Source: an uncultured Bacteroidales bacterium (lineage in GTDB: Bacteria > Bacteroidota > Bacteroidia > Bacteroidales > Muribaculaceae). From it: a stretch of 64,000 bases of DNA. Under the pieces are notes generated by a model. The model saw nothing but the letters and a program-made list of their open reading frames with translations, had not been told where the DNA came from and did no database searches. Shown piece by piece: positions 34,963 to 44,153 of the stretch. Each line of letters begins with the position of its first letter. Position 1 is the stretch's first letter. The stretch covers positions 34,091 to 98,090 of the forward strand of contig CACXLJ010000013.1 in NCBI GenBank assembly GCA_902768435.1, given 5' to 3'. The translations under genes and the position numbers were made by a program.

Positions 34963-36240
34963 TTATGAGCTGGGGGTGGGGGGGACTTCTTTCCAGAGGT
35001 AGATTTTGTCGCTGGGGCGCACTTTCACGTCGGTTTTGATGGAGAAGCGCTCGCCTTTCACGGTCTTTTCCACGGGTTTGAGGTCCACTCTGATTTCCTC
35101 CACAGTGAGCGGCACTGCGCCGGTGGTGGGCCCAATGATGAGGATGTTGTCGCCCACATGCAGTTCGCCAGCCTCCATGAGGAACTCGGCCACGCCCAGA
35201 TTGCTGAAGTAGCGCACACCCTTGGCAGCGTACGACTTGACGCGTGTGGCGCTGGAACCATATTTGGCACTCCACTCGCCCAGGCGCTGCCCCAGGTAGT
35301 AGCCGTTCCAGAATCCACGGTTAAACACGCGACTCAGGCGCTCGTCCCACTGCTGAATCTGCTCCTCGTTGCCGTAGGTGCCGTCGACAATGGCGTTGAG
35401 CGCTTCGTTGTAGCAGCTCACCACGGTGCGCACATACTCGGGGCCGCGGGCACGACCTTCGATCTTGAACACGCGCACGCCGGCATCCACCATCTTGTTG
35501 AGGAAGTGGATGGTTTTCAGGTCTTTGGGACTCATGATATATTTGTTATCGATGGCGAGTTCATCGCCTGTTTCGCGGTCGGTCACCACATAGCCGCGGC
35601 GGCATATCTGGCGGCAGGCACCGCGGTTGGCGCTGGCTCCGGTCTCGTGCAGACTCAGGTAGCACTTGCCGCTCACAGCCATGCACAGGGCACCGTGGCA
35701 AAACATCTCGATGCGCACGGGTTTGCCGTGGGGACCGCACAGCTGGTCGCTCACGATGGTCTCGTGAATCTTGCGCACCTGGTCCAGGTTGAGTTCGCGG
35801 GCCATCACCATCACATCGGCCCACTGCGAGTAGAAGCGCACCGCCTCGCTGTTGCTCACATTCACCTGCGTGCTGATGTGCACTTCGACGCCCGTCTGGC
35901 GGGCATATTGTATGGCGGCCATGTCGCTGGCGATGATGGCGCTCACCTGGGCCTCGCGTGCCGCATCAATAATCTGGCGCATGTAGGCCACATCCTCGTC
36001 ATAGACGATGGTGTTCACCGTCAGGTAGCTCTTCATGCCGTGCTCTTGGCACCACTGGGCTATGGTTTTCAGGTCGTTGAGTGTGAAATTGACGCTCGAT
36101 TTCGAACGCATATTCAGCCCCTCGATGCCAAAGTAGATGGCATCGGCGCCGCCCTGGTGGGCGGCAATCAAACTCTCCCACGACCCTACCGGGGCCATGA
36201 TTTCGAAGTCGTTGCGGTTTAGCTTAAGGTTATTGTTCAT
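34963..36240 (-). CDS. U32 family peptidase / tRNA hydroxylation protein (TrhP-like)
   Basis: 425 residues. N-terminal barrel start (EIMAPVGSWESLIAAHQGGADAIYFG is the region, residues 13-38) and the U32 signature MFCHGALCMAVSGKC with the cysteine cluster continuing at GACRQICRRG. E. coli relatives TrhP and RlhA act in prephenate-dependent RNA hydroxylation; older annotation calls them collagenase-like peptidases. The C-terminal domain (about 330-425) is beta-rich. Its start overlaps the dockerin-protein gene by 11 bases. Confidence 0.88.
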   Translation of the reverse strand: MNNNLKLNRNDFEIMAPVGSWESLIAAHQGGADAIYFGIEGLNMRSKSSVNFTLNDLKTIAQWCQEHGMKSYLTVNTIVYDEDVAYMRQIIDAAREAQVSAIIASDMAAIQYARQTGVEVHISTQVNVSNSEAVRFYSQWADVMVMARELNLDQVRKIHETIVSDQLCGPHGKPVRIEMFCHGALCMAVSGKCYLSLHETGASANRGACRQICRRGYVVTDRETGDELAIDNKYIMSPKDLKTIHFLNKMVDAGVRVFKIEGRARGPEYVRTVVSCYNEALNAIVDGTYGNEEQIQQWDERLSRVFNRGFWNGYYLGQRLGEWSAKYGSSATRVKSYAAKGVRYFSNLGVAEFLMEAGELHVGDNILIIGPTTGAVPLTVEEIRVDLKPVEKTVKGERFSIKTDVKVRPSDKIYLWKEVPPTPSS

Positions 36241-36877
36241 TACCTAAAATATGATTAATCAATGAAGAAATATCGCTCACATTGATGCGCATGCTCTTGT
36301 CCACATCGCCCAGCACCAGTGCCGTGGGTGTGATGCCCAGTATCATGTTCACCAGTTCGCTCACATCGCTCACATTCACGCGGTGGTCGCAGTTCACATC
36401 GTAGTTGTCCCACGAACTCTTGAACAGCACCTCGCACTCGATGTTGCTGTTCTCTACACTGGAGTAGAAGGGCACGGCTATGTAGCCATAGTGGCTGCTG
36501 GCCACCGTGAGGCAGTAGGTGTAGGTGGGGTCGAGGTCACCTATCTCAAAGGTGCCGTCCTCGTTAATCTCATGAGCACCCATGTTCACGCGTCCCGGGT
36601 TGCGCAGCAGGCGCACCAGTCCGCGGCCGTTGGGTTGCATTTCCAGGTCGCTCTCGTCGAGGTTCTCGACCTTCTCCTGCAGCGGTTGACGCGTGTAGGC
36701 GTCAAGCAGCGTGAACTTGATGCTGCGGGTCTCGCCCGAGGCTGGAATGTGTTTGATGTCGAACGATCCAACACCCTGCGATGTGCGCAACACCACCAGT
36801 GTGTCGTTTTCATAATTAGCAGCATAGCCGGCAGCTCCCAGCATGAGCGCCAGTGCCACTACAAGCAGTTTCTTCAT
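36230..36877 (-). CDS. Secreted protein with C-terminal dockerin-type repeats
   Basis: 215 residues. Signal peptide at 1-19, a central beta-rich domain with carboxypeptidase-regulatory-like character, then two EF-hand-like dockerin type I repeats: DVNCDHRVNVSDVSELVNMI and GDVDKSMRINVSDISSLINH. Dockerin modules bind calcium and, in cellulosomes, cohesins. In Bacteroidetes they occur on secreted proteins without known cohesins. The gene overlaps the U32 start by 11 bases, which is odd because the two products act in different compartments. Confidence 0.75.
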   Translation of the reverse strand: MKKLLVVALALMLGAAGYAANYENDTLVVLRTSQGVGSFDIKHIPASGETRSIKFTLLDAYTRQPLQEKVENLDESDLEMQPNGRGLVRLLRNPGRVNMGAHEINEDGTFEIGDLDPTYTYCLTVASSHYGYIAVPFYSSVENSNIECEVLFKSSWDNYDVNCDHRVNVSDVSELVNMILGITPTALVLGDVDKSMRINVSDISSLINHILGNEQ

Positions 36878-37200
36878 TTTTTTTCAGTCGTTTTTTTTTA
36901 CCGCTACAAAGTTAGTTATAATTCACGAATTACAAGTCGGTTGTAGCAAATAAATCATTTCCCCCCAGCACCCGTCATAGAAATTATGCAAATAAAATTA
37001 TGCAAAATAAATAATTTAAATCAAATAATTTTGTCAGCATAATTTCGCGGGGTGGGGATATGGCTAAATGCAATTCAGGTGGAATCCCCTGCATTGAGAG
37101 GAATCCACCTGAAAACATTCACTCCAAACAGTATGTTTTTATAAACCCAAATTGGGTTAAATCAAGACTGTTGAACCTCAAGATTGCGTTCTACTACTGC
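36878..37200. other. AT-rich intergenic gap with an imperfect inverted repeat
   Basis: No gene is supported in these 323 bases. CAGGTGGAATCCCCT (37076-37090) faces AGAGGAATCCACCTG (37097-37111), a 15-base stem with two mismatches. It lies downstream of the DUF4332 gene and may end its transcript, though there is no clear T-run. Confidence 0.5.
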
Positions 37201-37608
37201 TTAGTAGGTCATCTTGGGCTCCATTTCCTTGGCCTGGTCAATCATCTTTTGCACTTCCTTCTCGCTGGGCACGCGGTTCACGAGGTTCTTTTGTGCGTTC
37301 ACCTCTTCGAGCTTTGCAACGAGGTTGGCAGCCACGCGATGCTTGAGTTCCTTCACTGTGTCAACGCCTGCAGCTTCGAGCAGTTCCGAGAACTGAGGGC
37401 CAACGCCCACAATGCGGAACAGGTCGGCATGGTTGGTCCATTTCAAAATCAGTTTCTCGCTGATGCCGGTCTCTTCGGCCAGTGCTTTGCGGCCGGCGGG
37501 AGCGGCGCATTTCTCGAGCAGGTCCTCGGGTTTGTTGATACCGGCAGCCATCAGTTTGGGAGCGTACACTTCGCCCACGCCTTCAATGTCGATAATTTTA
37601 TAAGCCAT
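37201..37608 (-). CDS. DUF4332 helix-hairpin-helix protein
   Basis: 135 residues. Two helix-hairpin-helix-like repeats (IEGVGEVYAPKLMAAGI and VGVGPQFSELLEAAGV), the DUF4332 pattern, with a Lys/Glu-rich helical tail. HhH pairs usually bind DNA non-specifically or mediate protein contacts. The family role is unknown. It is divergent from cmk. Confidence 0.82.
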   Translation of the reverse strand: MAYKIIDIEGVGEVYAPKLMAAGINKPEDLLEKCAAPAGRKALAEETGISEKLILKWTNHADLFRIVGVGPQFSELLEAAGVDTVKELKHRVAANLVAKLEEVNAQKNLVNRVPSEKEVQKMIDQAKEMEPKMTY

Positions 37609-37705
37609 AATTCTGTTAGTTTTTTGTTGGTTAATAATGGTTTGGTTATAAACTGCTCAAATTTACGGTCTTTTTTTCGCAAATCCAAATCTTTGTGCAC
37701 TTTTC

Positions 37706-37736
37706 TTGCAACGCGCGCTTTTTTTCGCTATCTTTG
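37706..37736 (+). promoter_or_regulatory. Promoter of the cmk-ispH unit
   Basis: TTG (37706-37708), 20 bases, TATCTTTG (37729-37736), 27 bases before the chosen cmk start. It rules out the longer ORF start at 37695. Confidence 0.65.
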
Positions 37737-37763
37737 TTGATTGTTACAAAAGCACAGTTGACT

Positions 37764-38465
37764 ATGAAAACGAAGAAAAAGATAAATGTGGCTATCGACG
37801 GCACCTCGTCGAGCGGCAAGAGCACCATGGCCAAAGCGCTTGCCACCTATGCCGGCTACACCTATATCGACACCGGCGCCATGTATCGCGCCGTAACCCT
37901 CTACTGCCTGCAGCATGGCCTGATTGCCGACGGCAAAGTGGATGTCGAGGAACTGGAGAAACGCATGGGCGAGATAAGCATCTCGTTCAAGATCAACGAG
38001 AATGGCGGGCAGAGCACCTGCCTGAACGGCGTGGATGTGGAAAAAGAAATTCGCGGCCTGGAGGTGAGCAACAATGTGAGTCTGGTGGCTGCCATTGCCT
38101 TTGTGCGCCACGAAATGGTGCGTCAGCAGCAGGCCATGGCCAAGAAAAAGGGCGTGGTGATGGACGGGCGCGACATTGGCACCACGGTGCTGCCCGATGC
38201 CGAGATCAAGGTGTTTGTCACCTCGTCGGCACTGGTCAGGGCGCAGCGCCGCTATGCCGAGATGCTCGCCAAGGGCGACACGAGCGTCACGCTCGACGAC
38301 ATCGTGAAGAATGTGGAGATGCGCGACCATCTCGACTCCACCCGCAAGGAGAGCCCTCTGCGGCAGGCCCCCGACGCCATTTTGCTCGACAGCACGCCGC
38401 TCACCATCGAGGGGCAGCGTCAGTGGCTGTTCGACCTCTTCGACAACTATCTGAAAACCCATTAA
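37764..38465 (+). CDS. cmk: Cytidylate kinase
   Basis: 233 residues from ATG 37764. It phosphorylates CMP/dCMP with ATP. P-loop IDGTSSSGKST, IDTGAMYRA, and the nucleotide-binding segment MDGRDIGTTVLPDAEIKVF, RRYAEM and RDHLDSTRKESPL are all present and of normal length. It is followed by ispH after 12 bases, a common Bacteroidetes arrangement. Confidence 0.94.
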   Translation: MKTKKKINVAIDGTSSSGKSTMAKALATYAGYTYIDTGAMYRAVTLYCLQHGLIADGKVDVEELEKRMGEISISFKINENGGQSTCLNGVDVEKEIRGLEVSNNVSLVAAIAFVRHEMVRQQQAMAKKKGVVMDGRDIGTTVLPDAEIKVFVTSSALVRAQRRYAEMLAKGDTSVTLDDIVKNVEMRDHLDSTRKESPLRQAPDAILLDSTPLTIEGQRQWLFDLFDNYLKTH

Positions 38466-38477
38466 TCAACCTTGGGC

Positions 38478-39362
38478 ATGGCAGTGAATATTGAAATTGA
38501 CGAGTTCTCGGGTTTCTGCTTTGGTGTGACGCGAGCCATCAACAAGGCCGAGGAACAACTGGCACAGAGCGGACACCTCTATTGCCTGGGCGACATTGTG
38601 CACAACAGCAACGAGGTGGAGCGCCTCAACAGCAAGGGCCTTGAAACCATCACCCACGAGCAGCTGCGCCAGTTGTACGATGTGAAGGTGCTGCTCCGAG
38701 CCCATGGCGAACCGCCTGAAACCTACGAGATTGCTCGTCGCAACAACATCGAGATTATCGATGCCACATGCCCCGTGGTGCTCCAGTTGCAGCGCCGCAT
38801 CAACAAGAGCTACAGCCAGCCCGACCTTGCCGATGCCCAAATCGTCATCTACGGCAAGCGTGGCCATGCCGAGGTGAACGGCCTGGTGGGCCAGACTGCC
38901 GGCAACGCCCTGGTGATAGAGAGCATCGACGAACTCGACAAAATCGACTTTTCGCGCAACATCTACCTCTACTCGCAGACCACCAAATCGGTGCAGCAGT
39001 TCCGCCAGATTGTCGATGAGATAGAGCGCCGCATTGCCCCAGGCGTGCAGTTCCGCAGTTTCGACACCATTTGCCGCTCGGTGGCCAACCGCATCCCGCA
39101 AATCCGCGCTTTTGCACAGGCTCACCAGCTCATCCTGTTTGTGTGCGGCAGCAAGAGCAGCAACGGCCGCATCCTCTTTGCCGAGTGCAAGGATGCCAAC
39201 CCCGACTCCCACCTCATCAGCAACGAGACCGAGATCGATGCGCAGTGGATTCGAGGCAAGGAGAGCATTGGCATCTGTGGTGCCACCAGCACCCCCATGT
39301 GGCTCATGAACCGTGTGAAACAGGCCATCGAGGCCATGCTACCCGATAACGACAACAACTAA
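38478..39362 (+). CDS. ispH: 4-hydroxy-3-methylbut-2-enyl diphosphate reductase
   Basis: 294 residues from ATG 38478 (two codons after a TTG). Last step of the MEP isoprenoid pathway, producing IPP and DMAPP with a 4Fe-4S cluster. The three cluster cysteines are visible in FCFGV, IDATCPVV and FDTICRSVANR. The conserved glutamate region YGKRGHAEVNG and the C-terminal SKSSNGR and GATSTPMW also match. Co-transcribed with cmk. Confidence 0.94.
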   Translation: MAVNIEIDEFSGFCFGVTRAINKAEEQLAQSGHLYCLGDIVHNSNEVERLNSKGLETITHEQLRQLYDVKVLLRAHGEPPETYEIARRNNIEIIDATCPVVLQLQRRINKSYSQPDLADAQIVIYGKRGHAEVNGLVGQTAGNALVIESIDELDKIDFSRNIYLYSQTTKSVQQFRQIVDEIERRIAPGVQFRSFDTICRSVANRIPQIRAFAQAHQLILFVCGSKSSNGRILFAECKDANPDSHLISNETEIDAQWIRGKESIGICGATSTPMWLMNRVKQAIEAMLPDNDNN

Positions 39363-39373
39363 ACATCACGATA

Positions 39374-40306
39374 ATGAGAACGAAACGCGCCTTCTTCATA
39401 GTAATAGCAGTGTTGGTCATCCTCGACATTGCTGCTGCCTTCTGGTATGTGGCGGGCCGTCTCAATAGCGACGACGAATCCACTAATCCCTTCGATACCG
39501 AGAAGGCTGTGGGCGATTCGGCTATTGTTGGCGAAACGGTCCCCGACAAGTTCGAGATAACCGAGCGTAGTGCCTATTTTGTGTCCAAGTCGCCCGTGTC
39601 GTCGAGCAAACCCGATGTTCACTGGACCAGCGCCAAGCGATACAAGGGGCGCATACCGGTGTCGGTCAATGGCAGCGACGCCATCGCCGACCTGCTCAAG
39701 CACATCGAGAGTCGTGCATTTGGCCTCGAGACGGGTTCGGTCAATACCTGTGCCGCCGCCTTTCTCAAGTCGCCCAAGTTCAATTCAAGCGCAACGATCG
39801 ACTATAAAGCGGTCTCGAAGGCCCCGCAGGTGCGAGATGTTTATGGCAATGTGAGCACCATCAAGATTTACCCCACTTTCACATCCGATTATCTGCTGGT
39901 CATGGCCATCGACAAGCAGGACTACGATGGCACAACCCGCACCCAGCACATGAGTTATGTCATTTACAACCGCAAGAAGCATCATGTGCTCGAAAAGGAG
40001 AATATCTTGAGCCAGAAGCATTTGCCCAAGATACTGGCACTGGTCAATTCGCACATCGACGAGCTCAATATGGGCGGGTCGCTCAACCTGCGCCATGCAT
40101 CCAATTTGCCCGCCGAGATCACCTTGGGGCGCAAAGGCATTCTGTTTGTTTTCGAGAGCGGCAGCATTGCCGACATCGACAAAGGAATCATCGATGTTTT
40201 CCTCCCTTATTCAAGGCTAAAACCCTATTTTACAACCGAATTCAAGAACATTGTTGAGGCAAACAATGGATACTGGGACTATGAGCCCGTGAAATTCGAC
40301 GACTGA
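39374..40306 (+). CDS. Membrane-anchored protein, DUF3298/RsiV-like C-terminus
   Basis: 310 residues: one N-terminal transmembrane helix (7-27), an acidic spacer, then a periplasmic domain with the YNRKKHHVLEKENIL and ITLGRKGILFVFE segments seen in DUF3298-type domains (found in RsiV anti-sigma factors). No anti-sigma N-terminus is present, so a direct regulatory role is doubtful. It follows ispH by 11 bases and is probably the last gene of the cmk unit. Confidence 0.68.
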   Translation: MRTKRAFFIVIAVLVILDIAAAFWYVAGRLNSDDESTNPFDTEKAVGDSAIVGETVPDKFEITERSAYFVSKSPVSSSKPDVHWTSAKRYKGRIPVSVNGSDAIADLLKHIESRAFGLETGSVNTCAAAFLKSPKFNSSATIDYKAVSKAPQVRDVYGNVSTIKIYPTFTSDYLLVMAIDKQDYDGTTRTQHMSYVIYNRKKHHVLEKENILSQKHLPKILALVNSHIDELNMGGSLNLRHASNLPAEITLGRKGILFVFESGSIADIDKGIIDVFLPYSRLKPYFTTEFKNIVEANNGYWDYEPVKFDD

Positions 40307-40318
40307 CCCGACAATCCT

Positions 40319-41287
40319 TTAGAATACAAACCACGACGAGGTGACGAAGCGGGGTAGGGCATAGAGCTGCACATCGCGGTCACGCTCTTCAACGCTATTG
40401 CTTGCATCGCCCACCGTCATGCCGGCCAGGTTGAGCGCTTTGCGCATGGTGCGCAGCGCTATTTCGGGCGTGTTGTTGTCTTTGCTCAGGTGGCACAGCA
40501 ACACATATTTGAGATGTTTGCTGCAAATGCTGCGCACATATTCGGCCGCCACCACATTGTCGAGGTGCCCTTTCTCGCCACGCACGCGATTCTTGAGATA
40601 TTCGGGATAATGCCCGCTGTCGAGCATGCGTCGGTCATAGTTGCTCTCAATCATGAGATACTCGGCCTGCCGCATGTAGTGGTCGGCGCGGGGCGTGATG
40701 ATGCCCGTGTCGGTAGTCACCACAAACTTGTGCCCGCCGCCCTCAATCATGAAGCCCATGTTGTCGGCACCGTCGTGCGAGGTGTCGAAGGCGGTGAGCG
40801 TCATGCCCGAGATGTGGAAGGGTATCTCCTTGTAGATGGCCACATGATAGTCTTTGATGCGACTCGCCACATTGTGGTGCCGCAGCATGCCAGTGAGCAG
40901 TCGCGGGGTGCAATAGATGCTGATGTGCTTGTACTTGCGCACGATGCGGTAGGCATAGCGAATGTGGTCGGCATGGTCATGCGTCAGAATGATGCCTTTA
41001 ATGTTCTCGGGCTTGATGCCGTTGTGCGCCAGGTCCTCAAACACAAGTTTGGGGTCGATGCCCGCGTCAATCAAAATGCCCTGCCGCTCGTTGCCCAGAA
41101 AAGCGCAGTTGCCGCTGCTGCCGCTACCAAAACTCGCAAAGTGCATGGCCCACTGGTCGCCCGCCGCCTCTTGCTGTTGTGCGGCAGGTGTGGCAGCGGG
41201 CTCTTCGTGCGGGTCAAAGAGGTCTTCGCTGTCGAAGAGTATTGATGTCTGGTTGTTGCGTTTATATTTTTTGTTTGATGAAGCCAT
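40319..41287 (-). CDS. MBL-fold hydrolase, YycJ/WalJ-like
   Basis: 322 residues. A charged, Gln/Ala-rich N-terminal extension (1-48) precedes the metallo-beta-lactamase fold: GSGSSGNCAFL, ILIDAGI, metal-binding HDHADH, TDTGI, IESNYD, and a late His in LCHLSKDNN. Relatives are 5'-3' exonucleases linked to cell-wall stress signalling. The extension is longer than usual. It lies 3 bases after the RsmI-like gene on the same strand. Confidence 0.85.
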   Translation of the reverse strand: MASSNKKYKRNNQTSILFDSEDLFDPHEEPAATPAAQQQEAAGDQWAMHFASFGSGSSGNCAFLGNERQGILIDAGIDPKLVFEDLAHNGIKPENIKGIILTHDHADHIRYAYRIVRKYKHISIYCTPRLLTGMLRHHNVASRIKDYHVAIYKEIPFHISGMTLTAFDTSHDGADNMGFMIEGGGHKFVVTTDTGIITPRADHYMRQAEYLMIESNYDRRMLDSGHYPEYLKNRVRGEKGHLDNVVAAEYVRSICSKHLKYVLLCHLSKDNNTPEIALRTMRKALNLAGMTVGDASNSVEERDRDVQLYALPRFVTSSWFVF

Positions 41288-41290
41288 TAG

Positions 41291-41998
41291 TTATTTATAT
41301 AGTAGGAAAAGGGTGGGAATTTTGTTGAAATCCGTCTTCACCTTTGCCCACTCCTTCACGCCGCGGGTCACGATGTGTTCGCGGCTGCCGGTGATGTCGC
41401 TTGCAATGCACAGTTTCAGCTGGGCCGGCAATTTCTTGGTGAGTTCGGCCAGCAGCGCATTGTTGCGATAGGGGGTCTCGATAAAAATCTGTGTCTGGTT
41501 CTCGTGCAGAATCCTGTGGGTCATTGTCTCCAGCATCCTGGTGCGGGCTGCAGCGTCGATGGGCAGATAACCAAGGAAAGCAAAACTCTGCCCGTTGAAC
41601 CCCGACCCCATGAGGCCCATCAAAATGCTTGACGGTCCCACCAGCGGCTTTACTTTGAGCCCCTTGCGTTGAGCAATGGCCACCACATCGGCACCCGGGT
41701 CGGCCACCGCAGGGCAGCCGGCTTCGCTAATCACTCCCATGGCCTCGCCTTTCTCGAGTGGCGCCAGGTAGGTGGCCACTGCTTCGGGCGATGTGTGGCG
41801 GTTCAGTTCATAGAAGGTGAGGCTGTCGATATCGATGTTGCGGTCACATTTCTTCAAGAACCGGCGGGCCGAGCGCACATTCTCCACAATAAAGTGGCGC
41901 AGTTCGCTCACCAGCGCAATGTTTTGCGCCGGCAGCACGCTCGTCAAGTCACATTCGCTCAACTGAACAGGAATCAGGTAGAGTGCGGTTTCAATCAA
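41291..41998 (-). CDS. RsmI-like SAM-dependent methyltransferase
   Basis: 235 residues from TTG 41996-41998. Homologues begin close to ALYLIPV, and a TACTTTTG -7 box at 42019-42026 on the minus strand lies inside the longer version starting at TTG 42031, so I chose the shorter one. Tetrapyrrole-methylase fold: ISEAGCPAVADPGADVV (substrate/SAM loop), GPSSILMGLMGSG, and IFIETPYRN. RsmI methylates the 2'-OH of C1402 in 16S rRNA; this Bacteroidetes subgroup is shorter than E. coli RsmI. Confidence 0.8.
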   Translation of the reverse strand: MIETALYLIPVQLSECDLTSVLPAQNIALVSELRHFIVENVRSARRFLKKCDRNIDIDSLTFYELNRHTSPEAVATYLAPLEKGEAMGVISEAGCPAVADPGADVVAIAQRKGLKVKPLVGPSSILMGLMGSGFNGQSFAFLGYLPIDAAARTRMLETMTHRILHENQTQIFIETPYRNNALLAELTKKLPAQLKLCIASDITGSREHIVTRGVKEWAKVKTDFNKIPTLFLLYK

Positions 41999-42080
41999 AA
42001 TTTTTAAAAAATAATTTACAAAAGTACTCAAAAAACTTGATTTATATGCTATCTTTGTAGATAGATTTTAAAATTACTCT

Positions 42081-43040
42081 ATGATTGAACGACATATAAT
42101 TATTGACAGCGTAGACCCTCTCGTGTTTTATGGCGTGAACAATGTGAATATTCATCTCATTCGCAATCTGTTTCCCAAGTTGAGAATGGCTGCCCGAGGC
42201 AGTGTAATCAAGGTGATAGGCGATGAAGTCGAGACTGCCGACTTTGAGGCAAAAATGAAGGAACTTGAGCACTATTGTGCTCATTATAACACCCTTACCG
42301 AGGACATCATCATCGATATCATCAAGGGCGAGCCGCCCAAGGAACTCAAGATGGACGATGTGATCGTGTATGGTCTCAACGGCCGTCCCATCAAGGCCAA
42401 GACCCCCAACCAGCAACTCATGGTCAAGGTGTTTACCGAGAACGACCTCACCTTTGCCCTGGGTCCTGCCGGTACGGGCAAGACCTATCAGGCGGTGGCG
42501 CTTGCCGTGCGGGCGCTCAAGAACCGCGAGGCACGCAAAATCATCCTCTCGCGCCCGGCCGTCGAAGCGGGCGAGAAATTGGGCTTCCTGCCGGGTGACA
42601 TGCGCGACAAGCTCGACCCCTATCTGCAGCCCCTCTATGATGCGCTCGAGGATATGATCACCCCTGCCAAACTCAAGGAGTATCTCGACACCAAGGTCAT
42701 CCAGATTGCGCCGCTCGCTTTCATGCGCGGCCGCACGCTCAACGATGCCATCATTGTGCTCGACGAGGCGCAGAACACCACCACACACCAAATCAAGATG
42801 TTCCTCACCCGCATGGGCATTGGCTCCAAGATGGTGATCACAGGCGATGTCACGCAAATCGACTTGCCCCGCTCCATCACCTCGGGTCTGATACATGCCC
42901 TCAAGGTGCTCAAGGATGTGAAGGGCGTGGGCGTGGTGCAGTTCGACAAGCGCGACATTGTGCGTCACCACCTGGTGCAGCGCATTGTCGAGGCCTATGA
43001 GCGCCACGAGGCCGAGATGCGTGACGACGAGAAAGATTGA
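42081..43040 (+). CDS. phoH: PhoH family ATPase (YbeZ-like)
   Basis: 319 residues. An N-terminal KH-like region (1-105), then a P-loop NTPase with GPAGTGKTYQAVALA, the PhoH signature LSRPAVEAGEKLGFLPGD, DEAQNTT (Walker B) and ITGDVTQIDLP. The family takes part in RNA metabolism and ribosome maturation. A TATCTTTG box at 42050-42057 lies 24 bases upstream. Confidence 0.93.
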   Translation: MIERHIIIDSVDPLVFYGVNNVNIHLIRNLFPKLRMAARGSVIKVIGDEVETADFEAKMKELEHYCAHYNTLTEDIIIDIIKGEPPKELKMDDVIVYGLNGRPIKAKTPNQQLMVKVFTENDLTFALGPAGTGKTYQAVALAVRALKNREARKIILSRPAVEAGEKLGFLPGDMRDKLDPYLQPLYDALEDMITPAKLKEYLDTKVIQIAPLAFMRGRTLNDAIIVLDEAQNTTTHQIKMFLTRMGIGSKMVITGDVTQIDLPRSITSGLIHALKVLKDVKGVGVVQFDKRDIVRHHLVQRIVEAYERHEAEMRDDEKD

Positions 43041-43079
43041 ACACCAACTCATTATATCTTTTTTTAAAACTTCTTGATC

Positions 43080-44138
43080 ATGAAAAAGTTCTTTTCCATT
43101 CTGCTGGCGATGCTGGGCCTGAATACTAACACCGCCTGTGCCGAGCAGAACTACAGCAATATCGATGTCGACGAGTTTGCCCGCTTCATTCGTCAGGCAC
43201 AGGTGCAGTTGCTCGATGTGCGCACTGCCAAGGAATTTGCCGCAGGGCACATCAGCGGCGCCAACTTGCTCGACATGCAGTGCAAGGGCTTTGAACAGCA
43301 GGCACAGCACCGGCTCGACCCGTCGCGTCCTGTGGCGGTGTATTGCCGCAGTGGCAAGCGCTCGGCCATTGCTGCCGGCAAACTGGCCGACCTGGGTTTC
43401 AAGGTGACCAACCTTGAAGGCGGCATTCTTGCCTGGACCGAGGCCAAGATGCCCACCGTGAAAGGTTCAGCCGAGTGCGATGTGTTCACCACGGCTTCGG
43501 GCAAGCGCCTCGAGTTCCATGCCTTGCTGCACGGCAGCATTCGCATCGTGTTCGATGGCACCGAGATTGAGGTGGACCCCGTCACCAAACTGGGCAACCG
43601 CACCATCGACTTCGCTTCGATGCCCAAGGCGCAATACATCCTCGTCACCCACGAGCACGGCGACCACTTCGACAAGCAGGCCATCGCCACCCTCACGGCC
43701 GACGACACTCAACTCATCACCAACCGCCGCTGTGCCGACATGCTGGGCTATGGCAAGGCTTTGAGCAATGGCGACACCTTGCAGCAACCGCACTTCCTGC
43801 TCGAGGCAGTGCCTGCCTATAACATCACCGAGGGACACCTGCAGTTCCATCCCAAGGGACGCGACAACGGCTTTGTGCTCACCATCGACGGCTTGCGCAT
43901 CTACATTGCCGGCGATACCGAGGACATTCCCGAGATGGATAACTTGAAGGATATCGACATCGCTTTCATGCCCTGCAACCAGCCTTATACCATGACACCC
44001 GAACAACTCATCAATGCTGCCACCAGGGTTAAGCCCAAAGTGCTTTTCCCCTATCATTATGGCCAGACCGATGTGAGCGGCATTGCCGAAGCGCTCAAAG
44101 GCCAGGGCATAGATGTGCGCATTCGCCATTATGAGTAA
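43080..44138 (+). CDS. Exported rhodanese-MBL fusion protein
   Basis: 352 residues from ATG 43080. Signal peptide at 1-21, a rhodanese domain (about 25-120) with active-site Cys in VYCRSGKRS, then an MBL-fold domain of the UPF0173 type with THEHGDHFDK, AGDTED and a late PYHYGQTD. The order and the export signal differ from cytosolic persulfide-dioxygenase fusions, where the MBL part comes first. Sulfur transfer in the periplasm is inferred. Confidence 0.82.
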   Translation: MKKFFSILLAMLGLNTNTACAEQNYSNIDVDEFARFIRQAQVQLLDVRTAKEFAAGHISGANLLDMQCKGFEQQAQHRLDPSRPVAVYCRSGKRSAIAAGKLADLGFKVTNLEGGILAWTEAKMPTVKGSAECDVFTTASGKRLEFHALLHGSIRIVFDGTEIEVDPVTKLGNRTIDFASMPKAQYILVTHEHGDHFDKQAIATLTADDTQLITNRRCADMLGYGKALSNGDTLQQPHFLLEAVPAYNITEGHLQFHPKGRDNGFVLTIDGLRIYIAGDTEDIPEMDNLKDIDIAFMPCNQPYTMTPEQLINAATRVKPKVLFPYHYGQTDVSGIAEALKGQGIDVRIRHYE

Positions 44139-44153
44139 TATCTTTTTGTGTAA

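Noticed and set aside
37060..37740. 226-codon plus-strand frame opposite the DUF4332 gene
   Set aside because: Antisense shadow of a well-supported gene, rich in His/Leu as expected from reverse codons.
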